Shown here: positions 8,699 to 16,611 of the stretch, one piece after another
Layout: each line of letters begins with the position of its first letter
Numbering within the stretch: position 1 is the first letter of the stretch
Assembly: GCF_014897705.1 (NCBI RefSeq)
Contig: NZ_JABUXV010000004.1
Location: 1-64,000 of the forward strand
Direction: 5' to 3'
Source of the DNA: Brachybacterium sp. FME24
GTDB taxonomy: Bacteria; Actinomycetota; Actinomycetes; Actinomycetales; Dermabacteraceae
DNA length: 64,000 nt
The notes under the pieces: generated by a model
What the model was told of the DNA's origin: nothing
Database searches by the model: none
Seen by the model: the letters and a program-made list of their open reading frames with translations, nothing else
Program-made: the position numbers and the translations under genes

Positions 8699-9472
8699 AT
8701 GACTGCTTCGAATGCTTCCCGGCTCACCGCCGTCGTCACCGGCGCCTCCTCGGGCATCGGTCGCGCCTCGGCCGCACGACTCGTCGCCGACGGCTGGCGC
8801 GTGCTCGCCGTCGCGCGACGCCTCGACCGGCTCCAGGCGCTTGCCGAGGAGACCGGCTGCGAGGTGCTCGAGGTGGACGTCACCTCGGACGAGTCGGTCG
8901 ACGGCCTCGTGGCGCGGGTCGAGGAGCTGTTCGGCGGGTCGGTGAACGCGGTGGTCCACGTCGCCGGCGGGGCGCTCGGCATCGAGCCCGCCGCCGATGC
9001 CGATCTCGACAAATGGCAGCGCATGTACGACATCAACGTGCTCGGGGCCGTGCGCGTCACCCGCGCCCTGCTGCCGGCCGTACGGGAGAGCGATCGCGGT
9101 GATCTTCTGTTCGTCACCTCCGTCGCGGCGCAGGAGGCCTACCCCGGGGGATCCGGCTACAACGCAGCCAAGGCGGGGGAGCACATGCTCGCCGCCGCCC
9201 TGCGCCTCGAGCTCAACGGGGAGAAGATCCGCGTCATCGAGGTGGCCCCCGGCATGGTCCGCACCGAGGAGTTCTCCCTGGTGCGCCTCGAAGACCCGGC
9301 CGCCGCCGAGAAGGTCTACGACGGTGTCCAGGAGCCGCTGACCGCCGAGGACTGCGCCGACGTCATCTCCTATGCCCTGAACGCTCCGCACCACGTGAAT
9401 CTGGACCTGGTCACTGTCCGGCCCCTCGCACAGGCCGCCGCGCACCGGGTCGCTCGCCACCAGGGAGTCTGA
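8699..9472 (+). CDS. short-chain dehydrogenase/reductase (YdfG-like)
   Basis: A 257-residue classical SDR with the Rossmann motif TGASSGIG (residues 14-21) and catalytic Tyr154 and Lys158 (YNAAK), with Ser in FVTSVAA. VARRLDRL after strand 2 has the basic residues usual for NADP(H) preference. The closest functional description is the serine/3-hydroxy-acid dehydrogenase group represented by YdfG, but the substrate is not proven. An open frame continues upstream through the CDF gene and was rejected in favour of the ATG at 8699. The stop overlaps the ABC exporter start by one base. Confidence 0.9.
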   Translation: MTASNASRLTAVVTGASSGIGRASAARLVADGWRVLAVARRLDRLQALAEETGCEVLEVDVTSDESVDGLVARVEELFGGSVNAVVHVAGGALGIEPAADADLDKWQRMYDINVLGAVRVTRALLPAVRESDRGDLLFVTSVAAQEAYPGGSGYNAAKAGEHMLAAALRLELNGEKIRVIEVAPGMVRTEEFSLVRLEDPAAAEKVYDGVQEPLTAEDCADVISYALNAPHHVNLDLVTVRPLAQAAAHRVARHQGV

Positions 9473-11418
9473 TGACCCACGCGGGTATGGGAGGCCCCGG
9501 CGGCGGCATGGGCATGGGCGGCGGGGGCCGTGTGCCTCAGGACGACAGCGCACCTCCTCCGGGCCAGCGCCCCGACCTGCGTCGCGTGTTCGCGCTGTTC
9601 CGCCCCTACCGCGGCACGCTCCTGAGCGTCCTGCTCCTGATCGCGATCGGCGCCGCCACCGGCGTCGTCTCCCCGTTCCTGATCCGTGAGATCGTCGACG
9701 TCGCCCTGCCTGAGCAGCGCGCCGACGTGCTGGCCTGGACCGTCGGCGGCCTGATCGCCGTCACCATCGTCTCCAGCGCTCTCGGCGTCACCCAGGCGAT
9801 GCTGTCCACCCGCGTCGGCCAGGCGGTCATGCACGACCTGCGGGTCTCGGTGTACTCGCACCTGCAGCGCATGGGCCTGGGCTTCTTCACCCGCACCCGC
9901 ACCGGCGAGATCCAGTCCCGCATCTTCTCCGACATCGGATCCATGCAGGCCGTGGTGACCAGTGTGATGACGCAGATCGTGTCCTCCGCGGCCGGCGTGC
10001 TCATGGCCTTGGTCGCGATGGCCGCCCTCGATTGGCGGCTGACCCTGTTCTCCCTGATCGCGCTGCCGTTGGCGGTATGGATGAACCGCCGCGTGGGCCG
10101 CAGGCGCCGGGAGATCGTGCGCACCCGTCAGGAGAAGGCCGCCGACATGTCGGCGGGTATCCAGGAGTCGCTCTCGGTGTCCGGGATCCTGCTGGGCCTG
10201 ACCATGGGCCGCTCCCAGGCGCTCACCGATGCCTTCACCACCGACTCCCGAGGACTCGCCGATCTCGAGGTGCGCTCGGAGATGGCCGGACGGTGGCACA
10301 TGGCCGTGTTCACCACGCTCATGGCCCTGTTCCCGGCATTGACCTATCTGCTGGGCGGGCATCTGCTGTTCTCCGGGACCGGCGTCACGATCGGCACCCT
10401 CGTCGCCTTCATCGCCCTGCAGTCCGGCCTGTTCCCGCAGATCAACGGCCTACTGCGGGTCGCCACGCAGGTCAACAGCTCACTGGCCCTGTTCGCGCGG
10501 GTCTTCGAGTACCTCGACGCACCGATCACCATCCAGGACGCCCCCGACGCTCTCGCACCGGACGCTGCGAACGTGCGCGGCGAACTCCGATTCGAGGACG
10601 TCACCTTCACCTACCCCGGGGCCGACGCCCCCGCCCTGCGCGGAGTGGATCTCGTGGTCCGTGCCGGCGAGCACACCGCCCTGGTCGGGGCCACCGGATC
10701 CGGCAAGACCAGCACCGGCTACCTCATGGCTCGTCTGTACGACCCGGATTCCGGGCGGATCACGCTGGACGGCCACGATCTGCGCGAGATCACCATGGAG
10801 TCCCTCGCCGAGAGCCTCGGCGTGGTCACCCAGGAGACCTACCTGCTGCACGCCACGATCGCCGACAACCTGCGCTTCGCCCGCCCCGACGCGAGCGACG
10901 AGGACCTCGAGGATGCGTGTCGGATCGCCCAGATCCACGAGCACATCGCGGCCCTTCCCGAGGGGTACGCGACCGTGGTGGGGGAGCGCGGCTACCGGTT
11001 CTCCGGCGGCGAGAAGCAGCGACTCGCCCTTGCTCGCACGATCCTGCGCGATCCGCCCGTGCTGCTGCTGGACGAGGCGACCAGTGCCCTCGACGTCGCG
11101 ACCGAGCGGGCCATGTCCGGGGCGCTGGACGCCGTCGCCCGGGGGCGCACCACGGTCTTGATCGCCCATCGTCTCTCGACGATCCGCGGCGCGGACCAGA
11201 TCCTCGTCATGGCTCACGGGAACATCGTCGAACGCGGGACGTACGCGGAGCTGATCGCTCGCGGCGGCGTGTTCGCGGATCTCGCAGCGCAGGATGCCTC
11301 GCGCGACTCCGCACGGTCCCCGGGGAGCCCGCCCGAAAGGACGGACAGCGCCGTCGACGGGCGGGATGACCAGCGCCAGGAGAGGGCCTCGGGCCCTGCA
11401 GCGGGCCTGCGGCCCTGA
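9472..11418 (+). CDS. ABC transporter, fused permease and ATP-binding (MsbA/LmrA type)
   Basis: A 648-residue half-transporter expected to homodimerise. A Gly/Met-rich N-terminus (about 30 residues) precedes a six-span type 1 exporter membrane domain and a nucleotide-binding domain with Walker A GATGSGKTS (from residue 406), signature FSGGEKQR (from 510), Walker B VLLLDEATSALD and the H-loop in LIAHRLSTIR. The C-terminal 40 residues are polar and low in complexity. The start overlaps the SDR stop (TGATG), so the two are translated from one mRNA. The cargo could be a lipid, drug or peptide. Confidence 0.93.
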   Translation: MTHAGMGGPGGGMGMGGGGRVPQDDSAPPPGQRPDLRRVFALFRPYRGTLLSVLLLIAIGAATGVVSPFLIREIVDVALPEQRADVLAWTVGGLIAVTIVSSALGVTQAMLSTRVGQAVMHDLRVSVYSHLQRMGLGFFTRTRTGEIQSRIFSDIGSMQAVVTSVMTQIVSSAAGVLMALVAMAALDWRLTLFSLIALPLAVWMNRRVGRRRREIVRTRQEKAADMSAGIQESLSVSGILLGLTMGRSQALTDAFTTDSRGLADLEVRSEMAGRWHMAVFTTLMALFPALTYLLGGHLLFSGTGVTIGTLVAFIALQSGLFPQINGLLRVATQVNSSLALFARVFEYLDAPITIQDAPDALAPDAANVRGELRFEDVTFTYPGADAPALRGVDLVVRAGEHTALVGATGSGKTSTGYLMARLYDPDSGRITLDGHDLREITMESLAESLGVVTQETYLLHATIADNLRFARPDASDEDLEDACRIAQIHEHIAALPEGYATVVGERGYRFSGGEKQRLALARTILRDPPVLLLDEATSALDVATERAMSGALDAVARGRTTVLIAHRLSTIRGADQILVMAHGNIVERGTYAELIARGGVFADLAAQDASRDSARSPGSPPERTDSAVDGRDDQRQERASGPAAGLRP

Positions 11419-11447
11419 GCGGCTGAGCAGGTCGAGGCCTTTCGGCG

Positions 11448-11487
11448 CACGACCGGATGTACGACCACACGACCGGATGTACGACCA
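11448..11487. repeat. 20-bp perfect tandem duplication
   Basis: Two adjoining perfect copies of CACGACCGGATGTACGACCA, 30 bases after the ABC exporter stop and about 120 bases before the small membrane protein. Confidence 0.9.
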
Positions 11488-11558
11488 AAGGTGGAGACGG
11501 ATCTCCACCTCCCGCACGATGTGCGCACGCGGCGGCCGGGAGATGATCGGATAACCGG

Positions 11559-11574
11559 TCGGCGATATCGCCGA
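11559..11574. promoter_or_regulatory. 16-bp perfect palindrome, possible operator
   Basis: TCGGCGATATCGCCGA reads the same on both strands and lies 38 bases before the small membrane protein gene. It has no loop, so a dimeric DNA-binding protein site is more likely than an RNA hairpin. No protein can be named. Confidence 0.4.
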
Positions 11575-11611
11575 TCGGGCACCGGAGCACCCGAGCGGAC
11601 AGGACGTCACC

Positions 11612-11836
11612 ATGACGACGATGCACCCCGACAGCTCCTCGCGCCGGCACCGCGAGGGCAAGCCTGCCGTCGGCCGCCCGGTGCTGTTCGTGGTCCTGCT
11701 CGCGATCGCCGCGATCGGCGTGCTGGGACTGCTCGTCGCCGGTCCGAGCATCGCTGTGCCGCTCGCGCTCGTCACCGCCGCTGGCCTGATGGGGCTGGTC
11801 GCGTTCGCCTGGGCCGTGGCCGGGCCGCGCCTCTGA
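11612..11836 (+). CDS. small two-span membrane protein, unknown function
   Basis: A 74-residue protein with a basic, serine-rich N-terminus (SSRRHREGKP) and two hydrophobic segments (residues about 23-44 and 47-70), probably a hairpin with both ends inside. A weak AGGAC lies before the ATG. It ends 122 bases from the convergent ferredoxin gene. I do not recognise a family. The composition and the duplication and palindrome upstream favour a real gene. Confidence 0.55.
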   Translation: MTTMHPDSSSRRHREGKPAVGRPVLFVVLLAIAAIGVLGLLVAGPSIAVPLALVTAAGLMGLVAFAWAVAGPRL

Positions 11837-11957
11837 GGGACGTGCAGCCGCTCACCGCGTCGTGAGCGTCGAAGGGCGGTGGCCGTGAGCCGTTGCCGGG
11901 CCACGGGCATATGCCGACCTGTGGGCGTCGGGTGAACTCAGATGTCGCCGGGCGACG

Positions 11958-12230
11958 TCAGATGTCGATCTCGATCTCGCCCTCGCCGCGGGAGACGCAC
12001 GTGATCATCTGATCCTCGTGCTCGTCGTCCATGAGGAACTCGTCCATGTGCTCGACCTGCCCGGAGACCAGGGGCACCACGCAGGTGCCGCACACACCGC
12101 CCTCGCAGGAGTAGTCCATCGGGATGTCGGCGTCGAGCAGGGCCTGCAGGAGGGACTGCCCCTCCTCGACCTCGACCGTGATCCCGGACTTGAGGCACTT
12201 TGCGGTGAAGGGCTCTCCGAACAGCGACAT
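11958..12230 (-). CDS. plant-type [2Fe-2S] ferredoxin
   Basis: A 90-residue electron carrier with the complete cluster motif Cys42-x4-Cys47-x2-Cys50-x27-Cys78 (SCEGGVCGTC ... ITC). The acidic C-terminal half (MDDEHEDQ) is usual for partner docking. No oxygenase or reductase neighbour is present, so its partner lies elsewhere. It resembles the ferredoxin domains of vanillate-demethylase-type reductases (CEGGVCGTCxxPLVSG), which suggests an origin as a detached reductase domain. Confidence 0.9.
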   Translation of the reverse strand: MSLFGEPFTAKCLKSGITVEVEEGQSLLQALLDADIPMDYSCEGGVCGTCVVPLVSGQVEHMDEFLMDDEHEDQMITCVSRGEGEIEIDI

Positions 12231-12359
12231 CCTCGCTCCTTCTGCGTCGACCGCCCGAGTGGGGCGGAACCGTGGGGCCTCAAGTTTCCCATGACCTCGC
12301 GCTGAGGCGGGGGTGAGGGATGCCTCACCGGGAGTGAGACGGGTCCGACGGGAGAACGC

Positions 12360-12668
12360 TCAGAGGCCGGAGCTCTCCTCCTCGGAACGCGGTGGGGTGA
12401 CCGCTACGGGGGAGGCGCCGTCCAGCGGAGAGATCCAGGCCTTGTCCTCCGCAGCAGCGGTCTCGAGATCAGAGGGACTCAGAGCGAGAGCGGCGGGACC
12501 GAAGCTCAACACCAGCAGAGCGCTGGCACCCAGGGTCGCGGCTCCCGCGGTGGTCCGTTCCCGCAGGCCACGGTGCTCGGCAACGGGCTCCTCACCGAGA
12601 GGTTGCCTGCGCTGCTGGACGGACAGCTCCGCCGACGCGCAGGACGCTGCGCTGATCTCGTCCTCCAT
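12360..12668 (-). CDS. small single-span (possibly exported) protein, unknown
   Basis: A 102-residue protein preceded by an excellent ribosome site (AAGGAGG, seven bases before ATG). Residues 1-40 are polar and charged, residues about 41-64 form one hydrophobic segment (TLGASALLVLSFGPAALAL), and the remainder is acidic and outside-facing if the segment anchors or is cleaved after ALA. No family is recognised. It is divergent from the ileS leader. Confidence 0.65.
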   Translation of the reverse strand: MEDEISAASCASAELSVQQRRQPLGEEPVAEHRGLRERTTAGAATLGASALLVLSFGPAALALSPSDLETAAAEDKAWISPLDGASPVAVTPPRSEEESSGL

Positions 12669-12819
12669 AGTGGTTCCTCCTTCGGGAACTGCCGGCGATC
12701 TGCCGATGGACCCATCTCAGGGCGTGAAGCTGTGCCGGTGCTGTGCACGGAGGCGAGGTTCCCTGTGATCTGGCCGGTGCAGGCAGGAAACGTGTGGTCC
12801 GGGCCGCGGGCGGCGGCGT

Positions 12820-12825
12820 ACACTG
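12820..12825 (+). promoter_or_regulatory. -10 box of the ileS transcript
   Basis: TACACT fits the actinobacterial TANNNT -10 and would start transcription near 12832, just before the T-box structure. No good -35 is visible. Confidence 0.45.
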
Positions 12826-12831
12826 ACCGCC

Positions 12832-13085
12832 ATCGGCATCGACCCGGCCATCACCGGAGAGCCGCGGGAAGAACCGCCCACCGTCCGCTTGCGGGCGCGG
12901 GCCCAGTAGAACCCGCCGGGACCAGCCCGTCACCGCTGAGGAACAAGGGGACGCCCCCGCGACGGCCGAGCCGCTGCGGATCCGGCGTCAACCGGGGTGG
13001 TACCGCGCCACCGGCCTCCGGGCCGGAAGCGTCCTCGGACATCGTGATGTCCCAGCCCCCGCCCCCTGTTCTTCTTCGGAGGTCC
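12832..13085 (+). ncRNA. T-box riboswitch, isoleucine-specific, translational type
   Basis: The 250-base leader of ileS carries T-box landmarks. CAGTAGAA (12904-12911) is the AGTAGA element. GGGGTGGTACCGCG (12994-13007) is the T-box sequence that pairs with an uncharged tRNA acceptor end, and a GC-rich hairpin with GCGTCC follows. ATC triplets (isoleucine) occur in the first stem region near 12842 and 12850. There is no T-run terminator. The leader ends at the ribosome site GGAGG (13078-13082), so control of translation initiation, as known for actinobacterial ileS T-boxes, is likely. Confidence 0.85.
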
Positions 13086-13090
13086 ATCCC

Positions 13091-16000
13091 ATGGTCTACC
13101 CGGTCAGCGGAGACCCGCTCGTCCCCTCGCCGAACCTGCCCGCGCTCGAGAACACCATCCAGGAGTTCTGGCGCCAGGACGACACCTTCCGCGCCTCGAT
13201 CGCCCAGCGCGAGGGCGCCGAGGAGTTCGTCTTCTACGACGGCCCTCCCTTCGCCAACGGCCTGCCCCACTACGGTCACCTGCTGACCGGCTTCGTCAAG
13301 GACGTCATCCCGCGCTTCCGCACCATGTGCGGGAACAAGGTGGACCGCCGCTTCGGCTGGGACACCCACGGGCTGCCGGCCGAGCTCGAAGCGATGCGCG
13401 AGCTCGGGATGACGGAGAAGGCGGAGATCGAGGAGATGGGCGTCCAGGCGTTCAACAACGCCGCCCGCAACTCGGTGCTGAAGTACACCAAGGAGTGGGA
13501 GGACTACGTCACCCGCCAGGCCCGCTGGGTCGACTTCGAGAATGACTACAAGACCCTCGACGTCACCTTCATGGAGTCGGTGCTGTGGGCCTTCAAGACC
13601 CTGTACGACAAGGACCGCGCCTATGAGGGCTACTACGTGCTGCCCTACTGCTGGAACGACCAGACGCCGCTGAGCTCCCACGAGCTGCGCATGGACGATG
13701 ACGTCTATCAGGATCGCCAGGACCAGACCGTCACGGTCACCTTCCCCTTCACCGGGGACAAGGCCCGCGAGCTGGGCCTTGCGGGCGTCAACGCCCTCGC
13801 CTGGACGACGACCCCCTGGACCCTGCCCACCAACTTCTCCCTCGCCGTCGGGCCGGAGCTCGAGTACGCGGTGATCCCCGCCGGGCCGCTGGGTACGGCC
13901 GACGGCGCCGCCGAGGGTCAGGGTCGCTACCTGATGGCGACGGCGCTGGTCGGCTCCTACGCCAAGGAGCTCGGGTACGCCAGCGGTGAGGACGCACTCG
14001 CCGCCCTCGAGGAACGCGTCTACGCCGGGTCCGAGCTCGAGCACGTCGCCTACGAGCCGCTGTGGACGGTCTACTCCGAGGACCGCTCGACGTGGGGCAC
14101 GCAGAACGCGTGGATCGTGACCGTGGCCGACTATGTCTCCACCGATGACGGCACCGGCGTGGTCCATCAGGCCACCGCCTACGGCGAGGTCGACCAGCAG
14201 GTCAACGCCGAGTACGGCATCCCCGTCATCGTCTCCGTCGACGACGGTGCGCAGTTCTTGGACTACTTCGCCGGCACGGAGCTCGACGAGATCGCCGGGG
14301 TGCAGGTGTTCGAGGCGAACCGGCCGATCATCCGCAACCTCCAGCGCGCCGGGCGCCTCGTGCGCGAAGCCAGCTACGTGCACTCGTACCCGCACTGCTG
14401 GCGCTGCCGCAACCCCCTGATCTACAAGGCCGTCAGCTCCTGGTACGTGAAGGTCGCCGACCAGCGCGAGCGCATGCTCGAGCTCAACGAGCAGATCGAC
14501 TGGGTGCCCGGAAACGTCAAGGACGGTCAGTTCGGCCGCTGGCTCGAGGGCGCTCGCGACTGGGCGATCTCCCGCAGCCGCTACTTCGGCACGCCCATCC
14601 CGGTGTGGAAGAGCGATGATGCGAACTACCCGCGGATCGACGTGTACGGCTCCCTCGCGGAGCTCGAGGACGCCTTCGGGCAGCTCCCGCTCGACGAGCA
14701 CGGCGAGGTCAACCTCCACCGCCCCTACATCGACGACCTCACCCGGCCCAACCCCGACGACCCGACCGGGCGCTCCACCATGCGCCGCGTCGAGGAAGTC
14801 TTCGATGTCTGGTTCGACTCCGGCTCCATGCCGTACGCGCAGGTGCACTACCCGTTCGAGAACACCGAATGGTTCGAGTCCCATAACCCGGCGGACTTCA
14901 TCGTCGAGTACGTCGGCCAGACCCGTGGCTGGTTCTACATGATGCACGTGCTCTCCACCGCGCTGTTCGATCGTCCCGCCTTCACCTCGGTGATCTGCCA
15001 CGGCATCGTCCTCGGTGAGGACGGGCAGAAGATGTCCAAGTCGCTGCGCAACTACCCCGACGTGCGGGAGATGTTCGACAAGTACGGGGCCGACGCCATG
15101 CGCTGGTTCCTCATGAGCTCGCCGATCCTGCGCGGCGGCAACCTCGTGGTCGACGAGCCGAAGATCCGCGACGCCACGCGCCACGTGGTGCTGCCGCTGT
15201 GGAACGTCTGGTACTTCCTGGGGCTGTACTCCAACGCCGCGGGGGAGAAGGACTCCGAGGGGCGGCCGACGGGCTACCGCGGCCGCACCCGCTACGACTC
15301 CGACGACGTCATGGACCAGTACCTGCTGGCTCGCACCGGTGACCTCGTGCGCGACGTGCGCGAGCAGTTGACCGCGCTCGCGATCGCGGACGCTTCCGAG
15401 CTGATCCAGGACTACCTGGACATGCTCACCAACTGGTACGTGCGCCGCTCCCGCGACCGCTTCTGGGAGGGCGATGAGCAGGCCATCGACGTGCTCTCCA
15501 CCTGCCTGGAAACGCTGTGCCAGGTGGCGGCCCCGCTGCTTCCCATGGTCACCGAGGAGATCTGGAAGCAGCTCACCGGCGGCCGCTCCGTGCACCTCAC
15601 GGACTGGCCCGACGACACCCTGTTCCCGCGCGACGCGGCACTGGTCACCCAGATGGACGACGTGCGCCACGTGGCGAGCGTCGGCAACTCCCTGCGCAAG
15701 AAGGAGCAGCTGCGCGCGCGCCTACCGCTCGCGGAGCTCACCGTGGTCCACCACGACCCGGCATCACTGGAGGCCTTCGCCTCGATCGTCTCCGACGAGC
15801 TCAACGTCAAGGCCGTGCGGCTGCTGGACGTGGCGAGCGAGGAGGCCCAGGGCATGGGCGTCGAACAGCGCCTGAGCGTCAACGCCCGTGCCGCCGGGCC
15901 GCGCCTCGGCAAGCAGGTCCAGACCGTCATCAAGGGCGCCAAGAGCGGCGACTGGTTGCTCGACGACGCCGGCGTGGTGACCTCCGGGGGTATCGAGCTG

Positions 16001-16387
16001 GTGGAGGGGGAGTACTCCCTGGACCTCGTCGCCGGGGAGTCCTCCGCGATGGAGGGGCGCTCCGTGGGTGTGCTGCGTGGTGGCGACTTCCTCGCTCTGG
16101 ACACCCGGGTGAGCCCGGAGCTCGAGGCCGAGGGCACGGCCCGTGATGTCGTGCGCGCCATCCAGGCCGCCCGCCGTCAGGCAGGGCTCGAGGTCTCCGA
16201 CCGGATCCGCCTCACTGTGGACGGCGACGAGCCTGTCACCACGGCGGTCGCCACCCATCGCGAGCTGGTGGCCGGTGAAGTGCTGGCGGTGGATCTGGCC
16301 GTGCCCGCAGCGCCGGGCGCGCAGGCGCACACCGCGAGTGAGAAGGTCTCTGGAGGCACCGTGACGGTCTCCGTCGTGAAGGCCTGA
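13091..16387 (+). CDS. ileS: isoleucyl-tRNA synthetase, class 2 (eukaryote-like)
   Basis: A 1098-residue class I aminoacyl-tRNA synthetase that charges tRNA-Ile in the cytoplasm. The HIGH motif is HYGH (residues 60-63) in DGPPFANGLPHYGH and the KMSKS loop is at about 647-651. The editing domain lies between, followed by the anticodon-binding domain (NWYVRRSRDRFWEG) and a long C-terminal domain. The HYGH form and the absence of a C-terminal zinc finger place it with the IleRS2 type, whose members are known for low mupirocin sensitivity. Expression is predicted to depend on the T-box upstream. Confidence 0.97.
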   Translation: MVYPVSGDPLVPSPNLPALENTIQEFWRQDDTFRASIAQREGAEEFVFYDGPPFANGLPHYGHLLTGFVKDVIPRFRTMCGNKVDRRFGWDTHGLPAELEAMRELGMTEKAEIEEMGVQAFNNAARNSVLKYTKEWEDYVTRQARWVDFENDYKTLDVTFMESVLWAFKTLYDKDRAYEGYYVLPYCWNDQTPLSSHELRMDDDVYQDRQDQTVTVTFPFTGDKARELGLAGVNALAWTTTPWTLPTNFSLAVGPELEYAVIPAGPLGTADGAAEGQGRYLMATALVGSYAKELGYASGEDALAALEERVYAGSELEHVAYEPLWTVYSEDRSTWGTQNAWIVTVADYVSTDDGTGVVHQATAYGEVDQQVNAEYGIPVIVSVDDGAQFLDYFAGTELDEIAGVQVFEANRPIIRNLQRAGRLVREASYVHSYPHCWRCRNPLIYKAVSSWYVKVADQRERMLELNEQIDWVPGNVKDGQFGRWLEGARDWAISRSRYFGTPIPVWKSDDANYPRIDVYGSLAELEDAFGQLPLDEHGEVNLHRPYIDDLTRPNPDDPTGRSTMRRVEEVFDVWFDSGSMPYAQVHYPFENTEWFESHNPADFIVEYVGQTRGWFYMMHVLSTALFDRPAFTSVICHGIVLGEDGQKMSKSLRNYPDVREMFDKYGADAMRWFLMSSPILRGGNLVVDEPKIRDATRHVVLPLWNVWYFLGLYSNAAGEKDSEGRPTGYRGRTRYDSDDVMDQYLLARTGDLVRDVREQLTALAIADASELIQDYLDMLTNWYVRRSRDRFWEGDEQAIDVLSTCLETLCQVAAPLLPMVTEEIWKQLTGGRSVHLTDWPDDTLFPRDAALVTQMDDVRHVASVGNSLRKKEQLRARLPLAELTVVHHDPASLEAFASIVSDELNVKAVRLLDVASEEAQGMGVEQRLSVNARAAGPRLGKQVQTVIKGAKSGDWLLDDAGVVTSGGIELVEGEYSLDLVAGESSAMEGRSVGVLRGGDFLALDTRVSPELEAEGTARDVVRAIQAARRQAGLEVSDRIRLTVDGDEPVTTAVATHRELVAGEVLAVDLAVPAAPGAQAHTASEKVSGGTVTVSVVKA

Positions 16388-16428
16388 TCACGAGCCGCCC
16401 GGGGAGGTGGCAGCGTTCGAGGGGATGA

Positions 16429-16462
16429 GCGGCGGGGCGACGCGAGAGCGGCGCCCCGCCGC
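16429..16462 (+). terminator. ileS terminator hairpin
   Basis: Two perfect 11-base arms (GCGGCGGGGCG and its complement) enclose a 12-base loop and are followed by TTTC, about 40 bases after the ileS stop. Confidence 0.7.
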
Positions 16463-16564
16463 TTTCACGAGGGCTTCGGGGCTGACCGCGCGGGCCTGCG
16501 ACATCGTGGACGTTGCAACTTGGCATCACCTGGTCATCGCCGGGTTCCCGGCTTTGGTCGCCGC

Positions 16565-16570
16565 TAGGAT
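16565..16570 (+). promoter_or_regulatory. -10 box of the SLH-protein gene
   Basis: TAGGAT matches TANNNT and would give a short leader of about 35 bases that contains the GGAG ribosome site at 16602-16605. Confidence 0.4.
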
Positions 16571-16611
16571 CAAGACGGATCGGGTCCGCGATCCCCGAAC
16601 TGGAGATGCTG

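Noticed and set aside
12851-15670. Open frame of more than 900 codons on the minus strand opposite ileS
   Set aside because: It is the mirror of the strongly biased ileS codons; the plus-strand gene has all synthetase motifs and a T-box leader.
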